Assembly (NCBI GenBank): GCA_037833965.1
Contig: AP031355.1
Location: 26,747,501 to 26,811,500, forward strand
Length of the DNA: 64,000 nt
Direction of reading: 5' to 3'
DNA from: Marchantia polymorpha subsp. ruderalis
Lineage: Eukaryota > Streptophyta > Marchantiopsida > Marchantiales > Marchantiaceae
Shown: positions 33,374 to 46,200 of the stretch, one piece after another
How positions within the stretch are numbered: the first letter of the stretch is position 1
Layout of the letters: the number at the start of each line of letters is the position of its first letter
Notes under the pieces: model-generated
What the model saw: only the letters and a program-made list of their open reading frames with translations
Told to the model about the DNA's origin: nothing
Database searches by the model: none
Program-made: the position numbers and the translations under genes

Positions 33374-36300
33374 ATGGGGAAGCTTCCGGTATTTTATGGG
33401 AGGGAGAATGAGGATGTAGAAGCTTTTGTTAGGGACTTCAAGAGGGCTTGCATAGGAAACAATGAGAGGAAGAAAGACGAGTGGGCTGTGCTTTTGCCGG
33501 ATTTCTTGTAGGATTCTGCTCTCAAGTGGTACAAGGAGTACAAGAGGGAGCATTCGGAGGACGACACGTGGGAGACATTAACGGAGAACCTGATCGAAAA
33601 CTTTCTTCCCAGTGAAAGTTATGAAAAGTTGATGTGTGAGGTCACCTTCTTGAAACAAGGAGAGAACGAGAAGGTGAGGACCTATGTGGAGAGAACCGAG
33701 AAGTTGGAATCTAGATTCCACGTGGTGTTGAGGAAGGGCGGAGACGAAGTGGATGCTACAATGGTGGGGATAAGGGCGATGCTCATGAAGATTTTCGTTG
33801 GAGGTTTGAGACCTGAGATTCGAAGTAAGGTGAGATACGAGAAGCCCTCTTCTAAGGCTGAAGCCATTCGAATTGCTATTAGAATGGAGGAGAGCTTAGA
33901 AGATGATGATTCTAGCTTGGTGGCTAAAGAAGTAGCTCCACCGGTTGTAGGAAGGTCCATTGTTTCAAACCCTTCTACTTCATCCACGATAGCGAATCCT
34001 AGTGTGGATTTTCAAAATGAGTTGAAATCTATCACGGAGACTCTAGCAGATCTCAAGATCAATGTAGTACAGTTGTGGGAGAAGAGGATTCAGAACGTAG
34101 GAGGAGACTCTAGGGGGTATGGAAATTATCCTCCAAGAGGAAATCCACCTTCAGGAAACTTTGCGGTTTCTTGCTTTTCTTGTGGAGGTCCTCATTTTCA
34201 GAGGAATTGTCCTAACCCTCGACAACATGATGGAGTTCGGCACAACAACAATGCATCGGCCACGCAACAAGCCAAGGATAAGGGAGTAGCATCCATTGAT
34301 GTATTCCCTCATCAATGCACTTTTGAGAAAGGGGAGAGCTCGAAATCGAAAGTGGATATCCTTGCTCATGAGAAGAAGCGTGCCCGATTTGCGGACGAGT
34401 CGATTTTCATGGAGGACACGCCAAGTCGAAGTACACGGTCAAGTGGAGTGAGTCAACCAAGAGTACCAAGGAAGAAGTTGGGCATGGATGACTTTTCCAT
34501 TTCATCTTCTCAAGCTAAGTATGACGTGGTGGAGGATGTAGGAAATCAGAAGGCCAATATAACAGTTGGTCAGCTGATTGCCTTGAATCCAGCTATTCGG
34601 AAGGAGTTAAGAGGAGGTCTTAGCTCCACAAGGACCAAGAAGCGGAAATCTAAGGGGAAGGCTCACATGACCAATGTGGGAGTTGGGGTGGTGGATGCGG
34701 CTGCTTCGGAGGTATGTACACATGCTTCAAAGATCGAAGTGAGGATCAATGGACATGATGTATCAGATGTGTTGGTTGATGGTGGATCGGCTGTGAATGC
34801 CATGTCTGAGAGGTTGATGCAGAAGTTGGGTATGCAACCTTCTAGACCTTCTAGCATAATTGTTGGTATGGCCAACAAACAGAAGGTAAGACCACTGGGG
34901 GTGGTAGACAAAGTTGTGGTTAGTGTGAGGGGAGTGCAAACTTTGCTTTCCTTCCAAATTCTCAAGGAAGCTAGCTACGACTTGCTGTTGGGACGTCCTT
35001 GGTTGAGGGCGGTAAGGACTACGGACCGATGGCACAAGGGTTATTTGAGGATAGGCCCAAAGAATCATCGAGTTAAGGTTCCTTTGACGAGAGGAGGGGA
35101 ATCCACCACTGACTCAGATAGACCAACTGACGAGTATTGGGAATCTGAGAGTGAAGAGAGTGGTAGCTTTTCAGAAGTTGACACAGACATCTCAACTTCT
35201 GATCAAGAAACATCATCGGAGTACTCTTCTGATGATAATGTTCAAGTACAAGTCATTGCTGCCATGGAGTTGTTGCCTAGGCCTGGAGTGAAGAAAGATC
35301 CTGACAAAATGGAGATGAGCGAAGAGGAGGTGTGTCGACGACTGTCCACTCTCAGGTTTGGTCCCAAGGTTACCAAGGAGGAAAAGGCAAAGTTTCTGGA
35401 TATATTTCGCAAATATATTCATGTTTTTGCCTTTAGTTACAAGGATCTTAAGCATGTGACGTTGGAGACTCATCGCATCGAGTTGGAGGAGAAAGCTCGT
35501 CCTATTCGGCAAAAGCAACGCCGAATAAATCCACCTACGGCTCTTGTGGTGAAGGAGGAGATCGACAAGCTCAAAGAGGCTGGCTTCATCTACGAGGTAG
35601 AAAATTCTGAATGGGTGTCTCCAATTGTGATAGTGAAGAAGAAGAATGGTAAGCTACGAGTGTGCGTAGATTACAAAAAGTTGAATGCTGTCACAAAGAA
35701 AGACTACTATCCCTTGCCTTTCATAGATGAGATTCTAGAGGAGGTTGCTGGCCATGAGTGGTATAGTTTTGGAGATGGTTATAGTGGCTATAACCAAATC
35801 CAAATTGCCTTAGAAGACCAACTCAAAACAACTTTTACCACTCCATGGGGAACCTTCGCTTTTAGAGTGATGCCGTTTGGTCTATGTAATGCTCCTGCCA
35901 CTTTTCAAAGGTTCATGAATAGAGTGTTTGAACCTTTCATTGGAAAGTTTGTAAGGGATTTCATAGATGATTTTTGTGTTTACGGGAGAAAAGCGGATCA
36001 TTTGGATCATTTGATCAAAATACTTCAACGGCTGGAGGAAGCTAAGGCTTCACTCAATCCAGAAAAATGCATTTTTGGATGTGAGGAAGGCCTATTGTTG
36101 GGGCATATCATCTCCAAGAATGGTATAGCGGTGGATCCAGAGAAGGTGACACGGATCATGGAGTTACCTTTTCCGGCGACTTTAACCAAGTTGAGGCAAT
36201 TCCTTGGTATGGTGGGGTACTATCGACAGTTCATCTTGTCCTTCTCCAACAAAGCTCATGCCTTGACGAATTACATGAAGAAGGGAGTGGAGTACGAACT

Positions 36301-38140
36301 CATTTTCAAGGATGAAGCTGCAAAAACGGCGTTCGAAGTTCTCAAGAAGGCGTTAGTGACGGCTCCAATTTTGGCGAAACCGGATTGGGGTAAACCTTTC
36401 ATTCTCTACACAGATGCATCAAATATTGCTGTAGGATGCACCTTGAGTCAATTAGATGATGAAAAGCATGATCATCCAATTGCCTATGCTAGTAGACAAA
36501 TGGTTCAAGCGGAGAAGAACTACTCAGTGACAGAGAGAGAGGCCTTAGCTGTAATCTTCTCACTTAAGAAGTTTCGACATTATTTGTTGGGTGGGAGATT
36601 CACTATAGTGATTGATCATAAGGCTTTGAAATACATTTTCAACAAGCCTAATGCAGAAGGGAGGATAGCTAGATGGAAGCTACTACTAGCAGAGTTTGAT
36701 TATACCATTGAGGATAGACCTGGAAAGAAGCATGCTAATGCGGATTTGATGTCGAGAGCATATGATGATGGAGGAGATCAGTCAGTAGATGACACCTTTC
36801 CGGATGAGGACTTGCTAGTCATGGACACGGTGACAACAGTACCGGAGGAGTACAAGGAAATTTGGGATTTCATCTCTAGAGGAGAGTTTCCTCAAGGAAT
36901 GCATCAAAGGGAGAAAAATGCATTAGTGAAGAGATGTCAACCTTATATGATCATGGAGAAGGTACTTTTTCATCAAGGAGCTGACGGACTTCTACGAAGG
37001 GCGGTTGGGAGAGGAGAGGCACTACAACTCATGAAGGAGTTTCATGATGGTGCAGTATGTGGAGGACATTTTGCGAGGAAGGTAACTGCCTTCAAAATTC
37101 TTGATGCTGGTTATCATTGGAAGGGTATTTTTAAGGATTGTGTGGAATATTGCAAAAGTTGTGATGTGTGTCAAGCTTTTGCTAAAAAGTCCATGAAAAC
37201 CCCTCCTATGATTTCTGTACCAGTGTTAGGTCCTTTTGAAAAGTGGGGAATAGATTTTGTAGGTCCTTTGAATCTTACTCCTCGAGGGAATAAGTTCATT
37301 GTGATAGCTACAGATTATCTTACGAAGTGGGTAGAGGCAAGACCACTTAAATCTACTAATGAGAAGGAGGTTGGTAGATTTTTGTATGAGAGAATCATTA
37401 CTCGATTTGGTTGTCCATTGGAGTTAGTATCAGATAGAGGAGGAGAATTTGTGGGAAGTATGATTCAAGCCATGTTGGAGCACTTTTCCATCAAGGCTCG
37501 AGTGACCACTTCCTACAAACCTAACTCTAACGGCTTGGCGGAGCGGACCAACTACACTTTGTGTATGATGTTGGCCAAGGATGCAGACATGGACGGGAGT
37601 AAACACAATTGGGACAAGAGGCTCCATGCTATCTTATGGGAATATCGCACAACATGGAAGACATCTACTGGATACTCACCTTTTCGGATGGTGTATGGAG
37701 TTGAGTCAAAACTTCCCATACAGTTTGACTTGACAACATTCACAACAATCCAGCAAAGGTTGAAGAAATCAAATGGAGCAGAAGCCATCAAGTCTCGCCA
37801 ACAACAATTGATGGAGTTGGAAGAAGCTCGAGCACTAGCCATGGTACGAGTGGAGCGGGCTCAACAGTTGCAGAAGAAGTATCACGACAAACGAAGTGGA
37901 AACCAAAACTTGAAGCCGTTTAAGGAAGGTGATTGGGTGATGCTCTTTGATGCAATTAGATACAAGAGAGCTAGGAAAAAGTTTCTTCCTAAGTATTTTG
38001 GACCTTTCATAGTTGAGAAGGTGTGGGGAAATTTTACTTACGACATCAAGGAGTTAGGAGGACGTCACTTCGATCGAGTCAACCACGACAAGTTGAAGTT
38101 ATTCCATCGAAGATCAAATTCTTTCACTCCGAGGGCGTAG
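33374..38140 (+). CDS. Element D Gag-Pol polyprotein, one internal stop
   Basis: I place the start at ATG 33374, where the gag motif GKLPVFYGRENEDVEAF begins. A TAG at 33509-33511 interrupts the FL*DSALKWY block, where related gags usually have Gln. Beyond it 1,503 codons from the next Met (33629) are open. From the 33374 start: CCHC knuckle CFSCGGPHFQRNC near 266, protease VLVDGGSAVN near 467 and LLLGRPWLR, RT with YSFGDGYSGYNQ and FIDDF near 862, RNase H with LYTDASNIAVG near 1011 and TEREALAVIF, integrase with an HHCC zinc region (CKSCDVC) and the D,D,E core seen as GIDFVG, SDRGGEF and NGLAERTN. It ends VNHDKLKLFHRR without a chromodomain. Every catalytic motif I looked for is present. Confidence 0.9.
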
Positions 38141-38149
38141 TGAAATCTT

Positions 38150-38163
38150 GGTCCGGGGGTAAA
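38150..38163 (+). other. Element D polypurine-like tract
   Basis: ggtccgggggtaaa directly precedes TGTAAGACC of the 3' LTR. It is the expected site for plus-strand priming, though short and interrupted. Confidence 0.6.
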
Positions 38164-39024
38164 TGTAAGACCGGCTGTTGCACATATGTACTAAGTCTTA
38201 GAAGTGGTCAAGGGAATAAGGATGATTAGCCAAGGCATAGCTAAGACTAGCTAGTTATGACTAAACTAGTTAGTTATAACTAAGTTTATCTAGTCATGAC
38301 TAAGTTTAGCTACAATGTCTATAGTTGGCGGAATAATTAGCGGAGTTCTAGAAGAATGGAGTGAGCACTTCTATTTTGTCTTTTACAAGGAGTGAGCACT
38401 TCTATTTTGTCTTATACAAAAGTTCTAGATTCCAAGTGATTAGATATTTGACTAGAAGCTTGGATTTGATTGGTTTGACTAAATGTATGAAAGATGATTG
38501 GCTAGACTAAGTCTAATGTTGACTTAGTGGCTAGGAAGCTTGTAGAAATTTAAAAGCTTCCAATGGCATGTCGCCACCTCAACCTTGGATTCCGGAAGCT
38601 TCTAGAAGTTTTAGGTAGGCCAATGGCATGTTGCCACGTATAAAGGGTTAGTCAAACTTACCTAGGTAAAAGTAAGTTAGGAGAAATTACCACATGTTAC
38701 TATGGTAACTTCTCAAGTAGTTTAAATAGAGAGGTAGAGTAGCACCTCTCAAGCAAGTTTGGAGAGTCATGTGTGAGGACTTGTTTCAGTAATGAAGGAG
38801 TGAAGTTTTTGAGTATCTTGGAGTATCGACGTGTGTTTGCGTTTATGTGAAGAGGGTGATGTGAGGAGAGTTTGTGTGTGAGTTCGAGTGATACATGAGA
38901 GTTTGTGAGAGAGAAGGTGTTTGGGACATGAGTGAGAGTATGAATCCTAGTCTTCTAGAATCATGATGAGCTACCGAAAAGCCATCTGAGGTAAACCTGA
39001 GTGAGAGTCAGCCCGGAGGTTGCA
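38164..39024 (+). repeat. Element D 3' LTR, complete (861 bp)
   Basis: TGTAAGACC to GGTTGCA. It holds a near-duplicate of about 30 bp (gagtgagcacttctattttg twice at 38360-38415) and the TTTAAATAG plus foldback arrangement of the 5' copy. It abuts LTR H sequence at 39025. Confidence 0.9.
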
Positions 39025-39478
39025 GTCCGCGCATAGGACAAAACTTCTCCGCCTGTGCACAGGCGAAGAGCTGAGTATCTTACAACCTTCATAACTCCCG
39101 GAGTCCTCATCCGTTGTTGGCGTTCTTGGGCTCGTTGGAATCAGCGCGTCGAGCTTTTTCCAACGAGACTCTAACTAAGTCAAGACGTTTGGGGGTTGAG
39201 CTAAATATAAAGGATTTCCCTACCGCCGCGGACGCAGCGCCGAAGGCGGATTTTGCGCCTTGCGCCGTAGGGATCCTAACTGCAGAGCTCGCAAGGGAGG
39301 TGGTGCCCTTCCTTACCGCTGCACCCAACTCCTAGATTCTACGAGGTCCCTCGAGAATCTCTGCGATCTTCCGAATTCACTCTGTTTTGATGCCCGAAGG
39401 CTATTTACATTGCTGCCTTGGTACAGTTTTCCAAAAATGTTTTAATTTCCTCAAAATTACCAAAAGTGGGGTACCACA
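39025..39478 (-). mobile_element. LTR 5'-end fragment, probable proximal part of H (minus)
   Basis: On the minus strand it starts at 39478 with TGTGGTACCCCACTTTTGG, the A-type LTR start. It contains the conserved foldback module near 39119-39165 and one CGCCTGTGCACAGGCG palindrome at about 39051. It ends against D. Confidence 0.75.
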
Positions 39479-39790
39479 CAGCTCCCACTCACAGATCTTC
39501 CACTCGGATTTCAGCTCCCACTCACAGATTTTCGCACCTCAATCTCAGATCCCAATCACAGATTTTGCACTTCGATCTCAGATCCCACTCACATATTACA
39601 CTTCAATCTCAGATCCCACTCACGGATTTTACACTTCAATCTCAGATCTCACTCACAGATTACACTTCAATCTCAGATCCCACTCTCAGGTCTTCCACTC
39701 ACAGATTACACTTCAATCTCAGATCCCACTCACGGATTTCACTTCAATCTCGGATCCCACTCTAATTTCACTCCACGATACCACTCTCCA
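39479..39790 (+). repeat. Degenerate tandem array, 36-40 bp unit
   Basis: About eight imperfect repeats of a unit like caatctcagatcccactcac followed by agattttacactt. No coding signal. The array follows the LTR fragment at 39478 directly. Confidence 0.75.
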
Positions 39791-40194
39791 CCCACGAGAG
39801 GTTGCTTCCTTCTTATCTTGAACACTCCACACTCCCCTCCTAATTCTTACCACTTCCTTGCAAAAATCACTCACATCCACACTCTATCCTCCTACCGATC
39901 CCACCAGCGTCTCCACACAATGGCACACCACACGATCTCTATCCCCAGGCCGAAAATTCCTCTCCAATGTTCAAGGGCCGAGTCACCCACAGCCTGCGAT
40001 GATGGGCAACGGCCTGGCTCCCATGTGCAACTTCATGCCCCACGCTACCACACCTATACAGTCTTTATTTATGATCACGTCAACATCCGCCGTCCGAAAT
40101 TGTCTTCCGCGCACCGCCGAAGGCATCCCCCGCCGAAGACACTCTTCTGCACCTTTGCCTATCTATAACAGTCACCCCGACGCCCATAACTCAC
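39791..40194. other. Unassigned stretch
   Basis: No gene is supported. Short open frames overlap on the plus strand, but their composition is unlike the neighbouring genes. Confidence 0.4.
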
Positions 40195-41115
40195 GGTTCC
40201 CTGCTTCGTTTGAAACGTTCTTGGGCTCGTTGGAACAAGCGTGTTGTGTTCTTTCTAGCGAGCTCCTAACTAAGTCAAATCGATAAGAATTGAGAAAGAA
40301 ATGACGGTTTTACTCTTCCGCCAAAGGCGTTTGCCTATCCGCAGGCGTCCGCGTCCTACCCGTAGGCCGCCTATCCACAGGCGTCCGCGTCCTACCCGCA
40401 GGCCGCCTACCCACAGGCGTCCTTGGGCCGAAGGCCCCTCTAACTGTTAACGCCGAAGGCCCCTCTATATGTTAACGCCAAAGGCCCCTCGCCTAACCAT
40501 GACAGCCGCCTTCGACGCACATAACTCAGTGATGACTAATCCGTTTCAAAAAATCTTGGTCTCGTTGGAACCAGCGCGTTGAGTTCTTTCCAACGAGACC
40601 CGAATCAAGTCAAACCGCTAAGAATTGAAAAAGATATGCCGGTTTTACTGCTTCGCCGAAGGCCTTTAACCGCTGGAGGCGTTTGTCCGCGCATAGGACA
40701 AAAGTTGAACTCCTTTCCGCGTAGGCGGAATTCCCGGCGGAGGCAAACTCCTTCTGCCGAAGGCGAACGTCTACGTATCTTCCGATAGTCATAACTCCCT
40801 AAGTACTCATCTGTTCCAAGCGTTCGTGGGCTCGTTAGAACGAGCGTGTCGAGCTCTTTCCAACGAGACCCTAACCAACGCAAACCGCTAAGAATTGAAA
40901 ACGTTATCACGATTTTACCCTTCCGCCGAAGGCGTTTGCCTATGCATAGGCCGCCTACGCGCAACCCGCCGAAGGCCCTCCATATCAGAAACTTCCGCCG
41001 CTCCTAACTCGGTGATGCCTCATCCGTTTCAAGAGTTCTTGGTCTTGTTGGAACGAGCGTCGCGAGCTCTTTCCAACAAGATTTTAACTGAGTCAAGGCG
41101 TCACACATTGAAAAC
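40195..41115 (-). repeat. Four-unit array of the foldback module
   Basis: Four diverged units start near 40200, 40530, 40790 and 41000. Each contains an ataactc...catccgtttcaa lead and an inverted repeat around ggctcgttggaa ... ttccaacgagacc, followed by gctaagaattgaaaa and a ccgccgaaggcg-type palindrome stretch. The unit at 40558-40600 has a perfect 13-bp stem. The same module occurs once near the start of A-type LTRs in the opposite orientation (42278-42320), so the array reads as minus-strand LTR-like DNA. Confidence 0.7.
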
Positions 41116-41299
41116 GTTATGAGAGTTTCACTCCTTCGCCGAAGGCCTTTTCCCGAAGGGACTTCACCGAAGGCACTTTGCCGAAGACCTTGCCCCGAAG
41201 GCCTCCTTCTGCACCTCTTGCCCCCTAACCATCACACTAACTCCTAATCTTACAGAAACTTTCAGAAAACCCCAAGCATAATTTTGCAAGAGCTTAAAT

Positions 41300-41964
41300 C
41301 CAAACTTTTAACTCTCATAAGGGTAAAAAGACATGTGAGCACAGTTTTGTGCTCACAACATCTTCATTGTCATTTGCAAATCTAGCATCTTGAGAGTTTG
41401 AAGAACATGGATCTGCAAAAGAAACCTGTTTTCTGCTGTCACTACGAGGTTCATCTCGTGGTTCATTCTGGATGGGAATATATCTGTTCACAGTCTGCAG
41501 TCCAACAGGTGGATTGAATGTCTGCTTGCTGTTCTCATGATCATAATACAAGTTAGGGGGTCTAAGATTGTTAGAATGCTCATTCTGTGGTCTTGCACCC
41601 CTCATATTTTCTCTAGCCTGGTGAGAACTAACAGCATGCTGAGGCATCTCCATAACTTTGTCTGGCTACCGACATTGGTCAGAAGGATGACTACCTCCAC
41701 AGTTACTACACCCATTAACCCCAACTTCAGACCAACACTGACCTGGATAGTGCCACCTACCACAAAAAGCATGCAATTCTTTTCTCTCCCCATTTTGACC
41801 AACCTGACCCCTAGGAGGCCCTCTGTATCCGCCTTGACCTTGGTAATTTGGTCCTTGGCCCCTTTGATGTTGCACAGGTGGGCTACCGCTCATTCTATTA
41901 TCACGGTTCTGCACCACCCTACAAAACTGTTTGGAGTGCCCGGATTGACCACACTGGACACACC
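41300..41964 (-). pseudogene. Gag fragment E2 with zinc knuckles (minus)
   Basis: Read on the minus strand from 41964: a CCHC knuckle CVQCGQSGHSKQFC, a Gly/Gln/Arg-rich stretch, an FCGRWHYPGQC motif that lacks one Cys, and a third motif CSNCGGSHPSDQC. A stop follows at about 41666, then a further 113 codons in the same phase to 41315. The ATG at 41977 lies in the A4 LTR and is not its start. Strand and domain order fit the missing gag of E1, separated from it by H, D and the repeat array. The A4 element is inserted directly upstream, with acacc (41960-41964) as the probable target site. Confidence 0.75.
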
Positions 41965-43209
41965 TGTGGTACCCCACTTTTGGTAATTTTGAGGAAATTA
42001 AAACATTTTTGGAAAAAACTGTACCCTGGCAGCATTGTAAATAGCCTTCGGTACATCAAAACAGAGTGAATTCGGAAGATCGCGGGGATTCTCGAGGGAT
42101 CTTGTAGAATCTAGGATTTGGGGTGCAGCAGTAAGGATGGGCACCACCCTCCCTGCGAGCTCTGCAGTTAGGATCCCTGCGGCGCAAGGCGCAAAACCCG
42201 CCTTCGGAGGTTGCGTCCGCGGCGGTAGGGAAATCCTTCATAATTAGGTCAACCCTCGGGCGCCTTGACCGAGTTAGGGTCTCGTTGGAAAGAGCTCGAC
42301 GCACTGATTCCAACGAGTCCAAGAACGCTTGGAACGGATGAGGACTTAGGGAGTTATCACTATTGGAAGATACGTAGACGTTCGCCTTCGGCGGAAGGAG
42401 TTCGCCACCGGCGGGAATTCCGCCTACGCGGAAGGGGGATCAAGTTTTGTCCTATGCGCGGACAAAGGAAGTTCGCCTGTGCACAGGCGAAGTAGGGTTT
42501 GGGGAGGCGCGAAGTCCGCCTACGCACAGGCGAGCGCCTGTGCACAGGCGCTTCGGCGTCGGCGGAAAATCCGCCTTGGGCCCTAGAAATGCGCCTTGTG
42601 AGGTAGAAAGTGTACGGCGCCTTCTGCGCCAGTGCGGCGCCGCGGACGAGCAAGGAGCCGCCAGAGTAATCAAATCCGTACGGACCATGCGAACGGGACG
42701 GGTGGATGCGCTCTTGGACGGACGGAGTTGCGGCGGCGGAAGCGCCGACGAAGAGACAAGGAACGGACAGTCTGGACGGAGACGGCTGACCACGGTCAAC
42801 GCCTTCCGCGCCAGCGCGACGCCGCGGACGGAATTCGCCTGCGCACAGGCGAGCGCCTGTGCACAGGAGGATGAAGTTCCGCGCCGGCGGAGAATCCGCC
42901 GAGGAGTCTGCCTGCGCACAGGCAGGAGTTGAACTTTTGTCCGACATGCGGACACACGCGTCGAGGCAGAAGGGGATTGGCCGAGGGGCGGTACGAACAA
43001 GTGTACCGCGCAAGGCGGAAAACTCGCCTTCGGCGCTGCGCTCCCATGTCCGCGGGTAATACGCTCGCGGAGTTCAAATCCGCCAATTCGAGCGTGAGAG
43101 TTTAATCGGCGACGGCGGAGCGTGAAGCCGCGCGTGAGAGCGGAGACCGTTCCAGCGTAGAGCCGGCGCGGCCATCAAGTGAGACGTCCTCCACGAGCAA
43201 GAGCCGACC
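41965..43209 (+). repeat. Palindrome-rich U3 segment upstream of the A4 LTR frame
   Basis: About 1.24 kb with many short GC-rich palindromes, chiefly CGCCTGTGCACAGGCG (first at 42474-42489) and cgccgaaggcg-type units, and one foldback module at 42278-42320. Open frames occur on both strands because the palindromes avoid stops, but none is conserved in phase as a protein. No clear TATA box precedes the frame. Confidence 0.65.
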
Positions 43210-46200
43210 ATGACCTTCGACCGGGCGGCGGAGAGCGTCCCATTCTTGAATTCGCGATTCCAATCTCTTGTGCGCGCTGCGCGCGTCCATCTGCTGGCTG
43301 CTAAACATTCTCGACGTCGCCGCACAGGGGATTTCTTGGTGATTGAGGGAGAAGTGAGTGCGCGTGATTTGGAATTGAGGGCGATTAGAGTTTGCCGAGA
43401 GAGAAAGGAGCTCGAGCGGTGCGGAAGTAGGATGAGCGGGCGAGCGAACTCCAGGAACGCAATGACGAGACCGGGCAGATTGCGGATGCTGCCGCTTCGC
43501 CTACCACAGAACGGGCTGCGCGCTTTCGAGGAGCGCTTAATAGCAAGAAAGCTCGATTTCTTGCTATGGGGATGGAACTACATCTGTGCGGATATGGTGC
43601 GCGAGTGGCTAGAGCCACAGGGACCACCCTCGCGCGGATTGCGTCCGCATGTTGATCGGTGGACAGTCCAAGATTGGGCGCAGGCATTGGGAAGATGTGC
43701 CGGCATGCCAGGGCATCTCCTCTTCGACAGTGAGAGCATCAAGGTGACCAAGCAGGAAGAGGCGCAATTTGTGGAGCTGTTCAAGACCGGGAGGTCTACC
43801 AAGAATGGGTACAGGACCCGTGATTACAAGGATCGATTTCGCCGGACTTTGTCCGCGGCGCTGATGCAATTACTGCAGCCACACCGCGCCTGCTACATCA
43901 CATTGTGGCAGGTCTCTTTTGTGGAGTGCGTCATCGAGGGAACTCCAATTCACTGGGCGAGCATCCTGCACAGGGTGATGCGACAGCACGCTTTTGAGGA
44001 GAAGGGGGGAACTCTAAACCATCTCTCTCCTTTCCTCATCAATTTTTATCGACAGCGGAATTGTTTGACAGCGGCGGAGCTTGAGCATTTTCCGCCGTTG
44101 TCCGTCGACCATCCCGGGAAGTATGTGCGGGAGAATGAGGTCGACACTGATGCAGAGGAGTCACCGACTTCTACCCCATCAAGGCGGAGGGACGAAGGGA
44201 GAAACACTCCTGCAGCACGAGTGCCGCGGAAGCGGCGATGGAGAGAAGAGTCCGAAGAGGAGCAGCATCAAGAACCCTCTGCTCCCATTCGACCGCGGCC
44301 GTTATACGAGTCATACACCCGGCCGAAGCAGAAGGCACGCAGACTGGTGTTACCAACCAACAGTGCGGACACGGCGACGATTGCGACGGAGAAAGGAAGT
44401 GCGTCGCCAGAGAAGCATGAGGAAGCGCGGACGACCGCAGGAGCAACGGACCACGCTGCAGCCTCGACGGGCGAGAGGCCGCCTACGGGCCAAGGGCCTC
44501 CGGAGTTACCACGTGCGTTGCGGACAGGTGTTCCGTTTGCGCACAGACGAGACTCCGCGGACGGACGAGCCTCCGCGGACAGACGATCACAAGTGGACGT
44601 AGATCTACGCTTACGCGTGGGAAGGAGCAGTCCGCCTGTGCACAGGCGCTCGCCTGTGCACAGGTCACCTCCACACGTGCCGCCTATGCACAGGCAGGAA
44701 TCACCCCCGTTCCAACGTAGGAAGGGGAAGGAGCCGGCGGAAGAGCCGCCTATGAGACACCGGCCCTCGGGGCCAGACCCTCCGGCGCACCACGCGCCGC
44801 AATTTGCGCCTTCGGCGCCAGGGCCTTCGAGCCGAGGAGATACGAGCAGGGAGTGTGCGGAGGCCACACTATCGGCGGGTAATCCGCCGGTAGATGCGCC
44901 TTCGGCGGTAGGGCCTCAGGGCCAAGGGACATCGGGCGAGCGGCCCCCGGCCATGTCGCCTTTGGCGATGGACGTCCGCGGCGCTACGCCTGCGGCGGAC
45001 AAGGCGCCGGCATTTGCGCCTGCGCACAGGCCAAGCACAGCCCCCGCGGACCGATCAAGGGAGCAGCAACAGACGGAGGAGCGGAGTGACTGTCCGCGGG
45101 ATGAAATTTCGATGCGCGATGCGCAATCAAACCCCGCGCAGCCACCCTCCGCTCGATCGCCTTCAGCGGCGGGCGTCGGCGGCAGAGAGGACACGGTAGA
45201 CGACCAACAAGCGAGCGGCGGGGATGCCGCACGGGCACATTCGCCTACCGCCTTAGACATTTTGGCGAAGAGCAGCGAGGCTGCAGCCGTGCCTTCGCAG
45301 GCAGCACACGTCGACGACGTGCAGCCCCACTCGGGTCAGTCGCCGACGCAATCAATGGCGACTGAAATTCTCCACTCGGATGATGACGACGGAGGCTCCA
45401 CCGAAGAAATGTCAGGAGCAGGGGACACCGAGGAGGAGGAGGAGGAAATTGTTGGAGCGCCGGCGGCGGCGCTCTCTGAGCAGGTGATTCCGTTGCTGAG
45501 GTACTTGGATCGCAAAGTCGATAAATACGCCGACCCACTTCAGCCGGGATCTTACATCGAGTTAGTGCGCAGGCGGACTCGCACTAAAGTCCACACCAGC
45601 AAGCTATTAGCTAGAGTGGACCAGGAGTTGAGGGAATTGAAGGAGAAGCATGAATGCTTGTGGGGTCAGTATAAACTTAATCAGAAATTCTACAAGTACT
45701 CCGAGAAGGTGAGGGATGGGAAACTGGAAGAGCTCACCAAGGAGCAGGTGAAGGTCACAGAAGCACTAATTTCTGAGCAGGCCCAGAATCGGATTTTGTC
45801 AGAGGAGCTCGTGCGACAGACGCGGTTGTTGGAACAGTGTCAGCTCGCACGGCAGGCGGATGAGGAGGTAATCCGCAGGCTACAGTCAGAGTGTGGCGAA
45901 TTGAGAGCGCAACGTGCTGTGGCCGAATCGCAATTAGTGATAGTTGAAGAGGATCGCAGGAAGGAGGCAGATCGCACAAAGGTGGAGACGGCGAGGCGTG
46001 TCGCCCACTGTCTCAAGGGCTACGCCCACTGGGAAGTGGCGGCGCAGGAGAAACTCACACTGCGTGAGTTTGAACTTCGCGCAGCCGGGTTGTTGTCAAG
46101 CGACAGTAGGAGTCGGCGGAAGGTAGCAAAGAAGCTCGATGCTTTTCTGTCGAAGGCGCAGGATATCATGTCCGCCCTCGAAGTGGAGGTGTCCGCGGCG

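Larger units (their letters stand above)
31502..39024 (+). mobile_element. Ty3/gypsy element D, nearly complete
   Basis: It has a 5' LTR remnant, a primer site, a small zinc-knuckle ORF, a gag-pol frame, a polypurine-like tract and a complete 861-bp 3' LTR starting TGTAAGACC and ending GGTTGCA. The 5' LTR lacks its first 332 bp; the shared 529 bp shows about four mismatches and no gaps by eye. It splits LTR H. No chromodomain is evident after the integrase, and the primer site resembles the tRNA-Asp type, which suggests a non-chromovirus gypsy lineage (inference). Confidence 0.9.

Noticed and set aside
39479..39790. Possible CRISPR-like array because of regular short repeats
   Set aside because: Units are degenerate and contiguous with no unique spacers, and the window is eukaryotic nuclear DNA.
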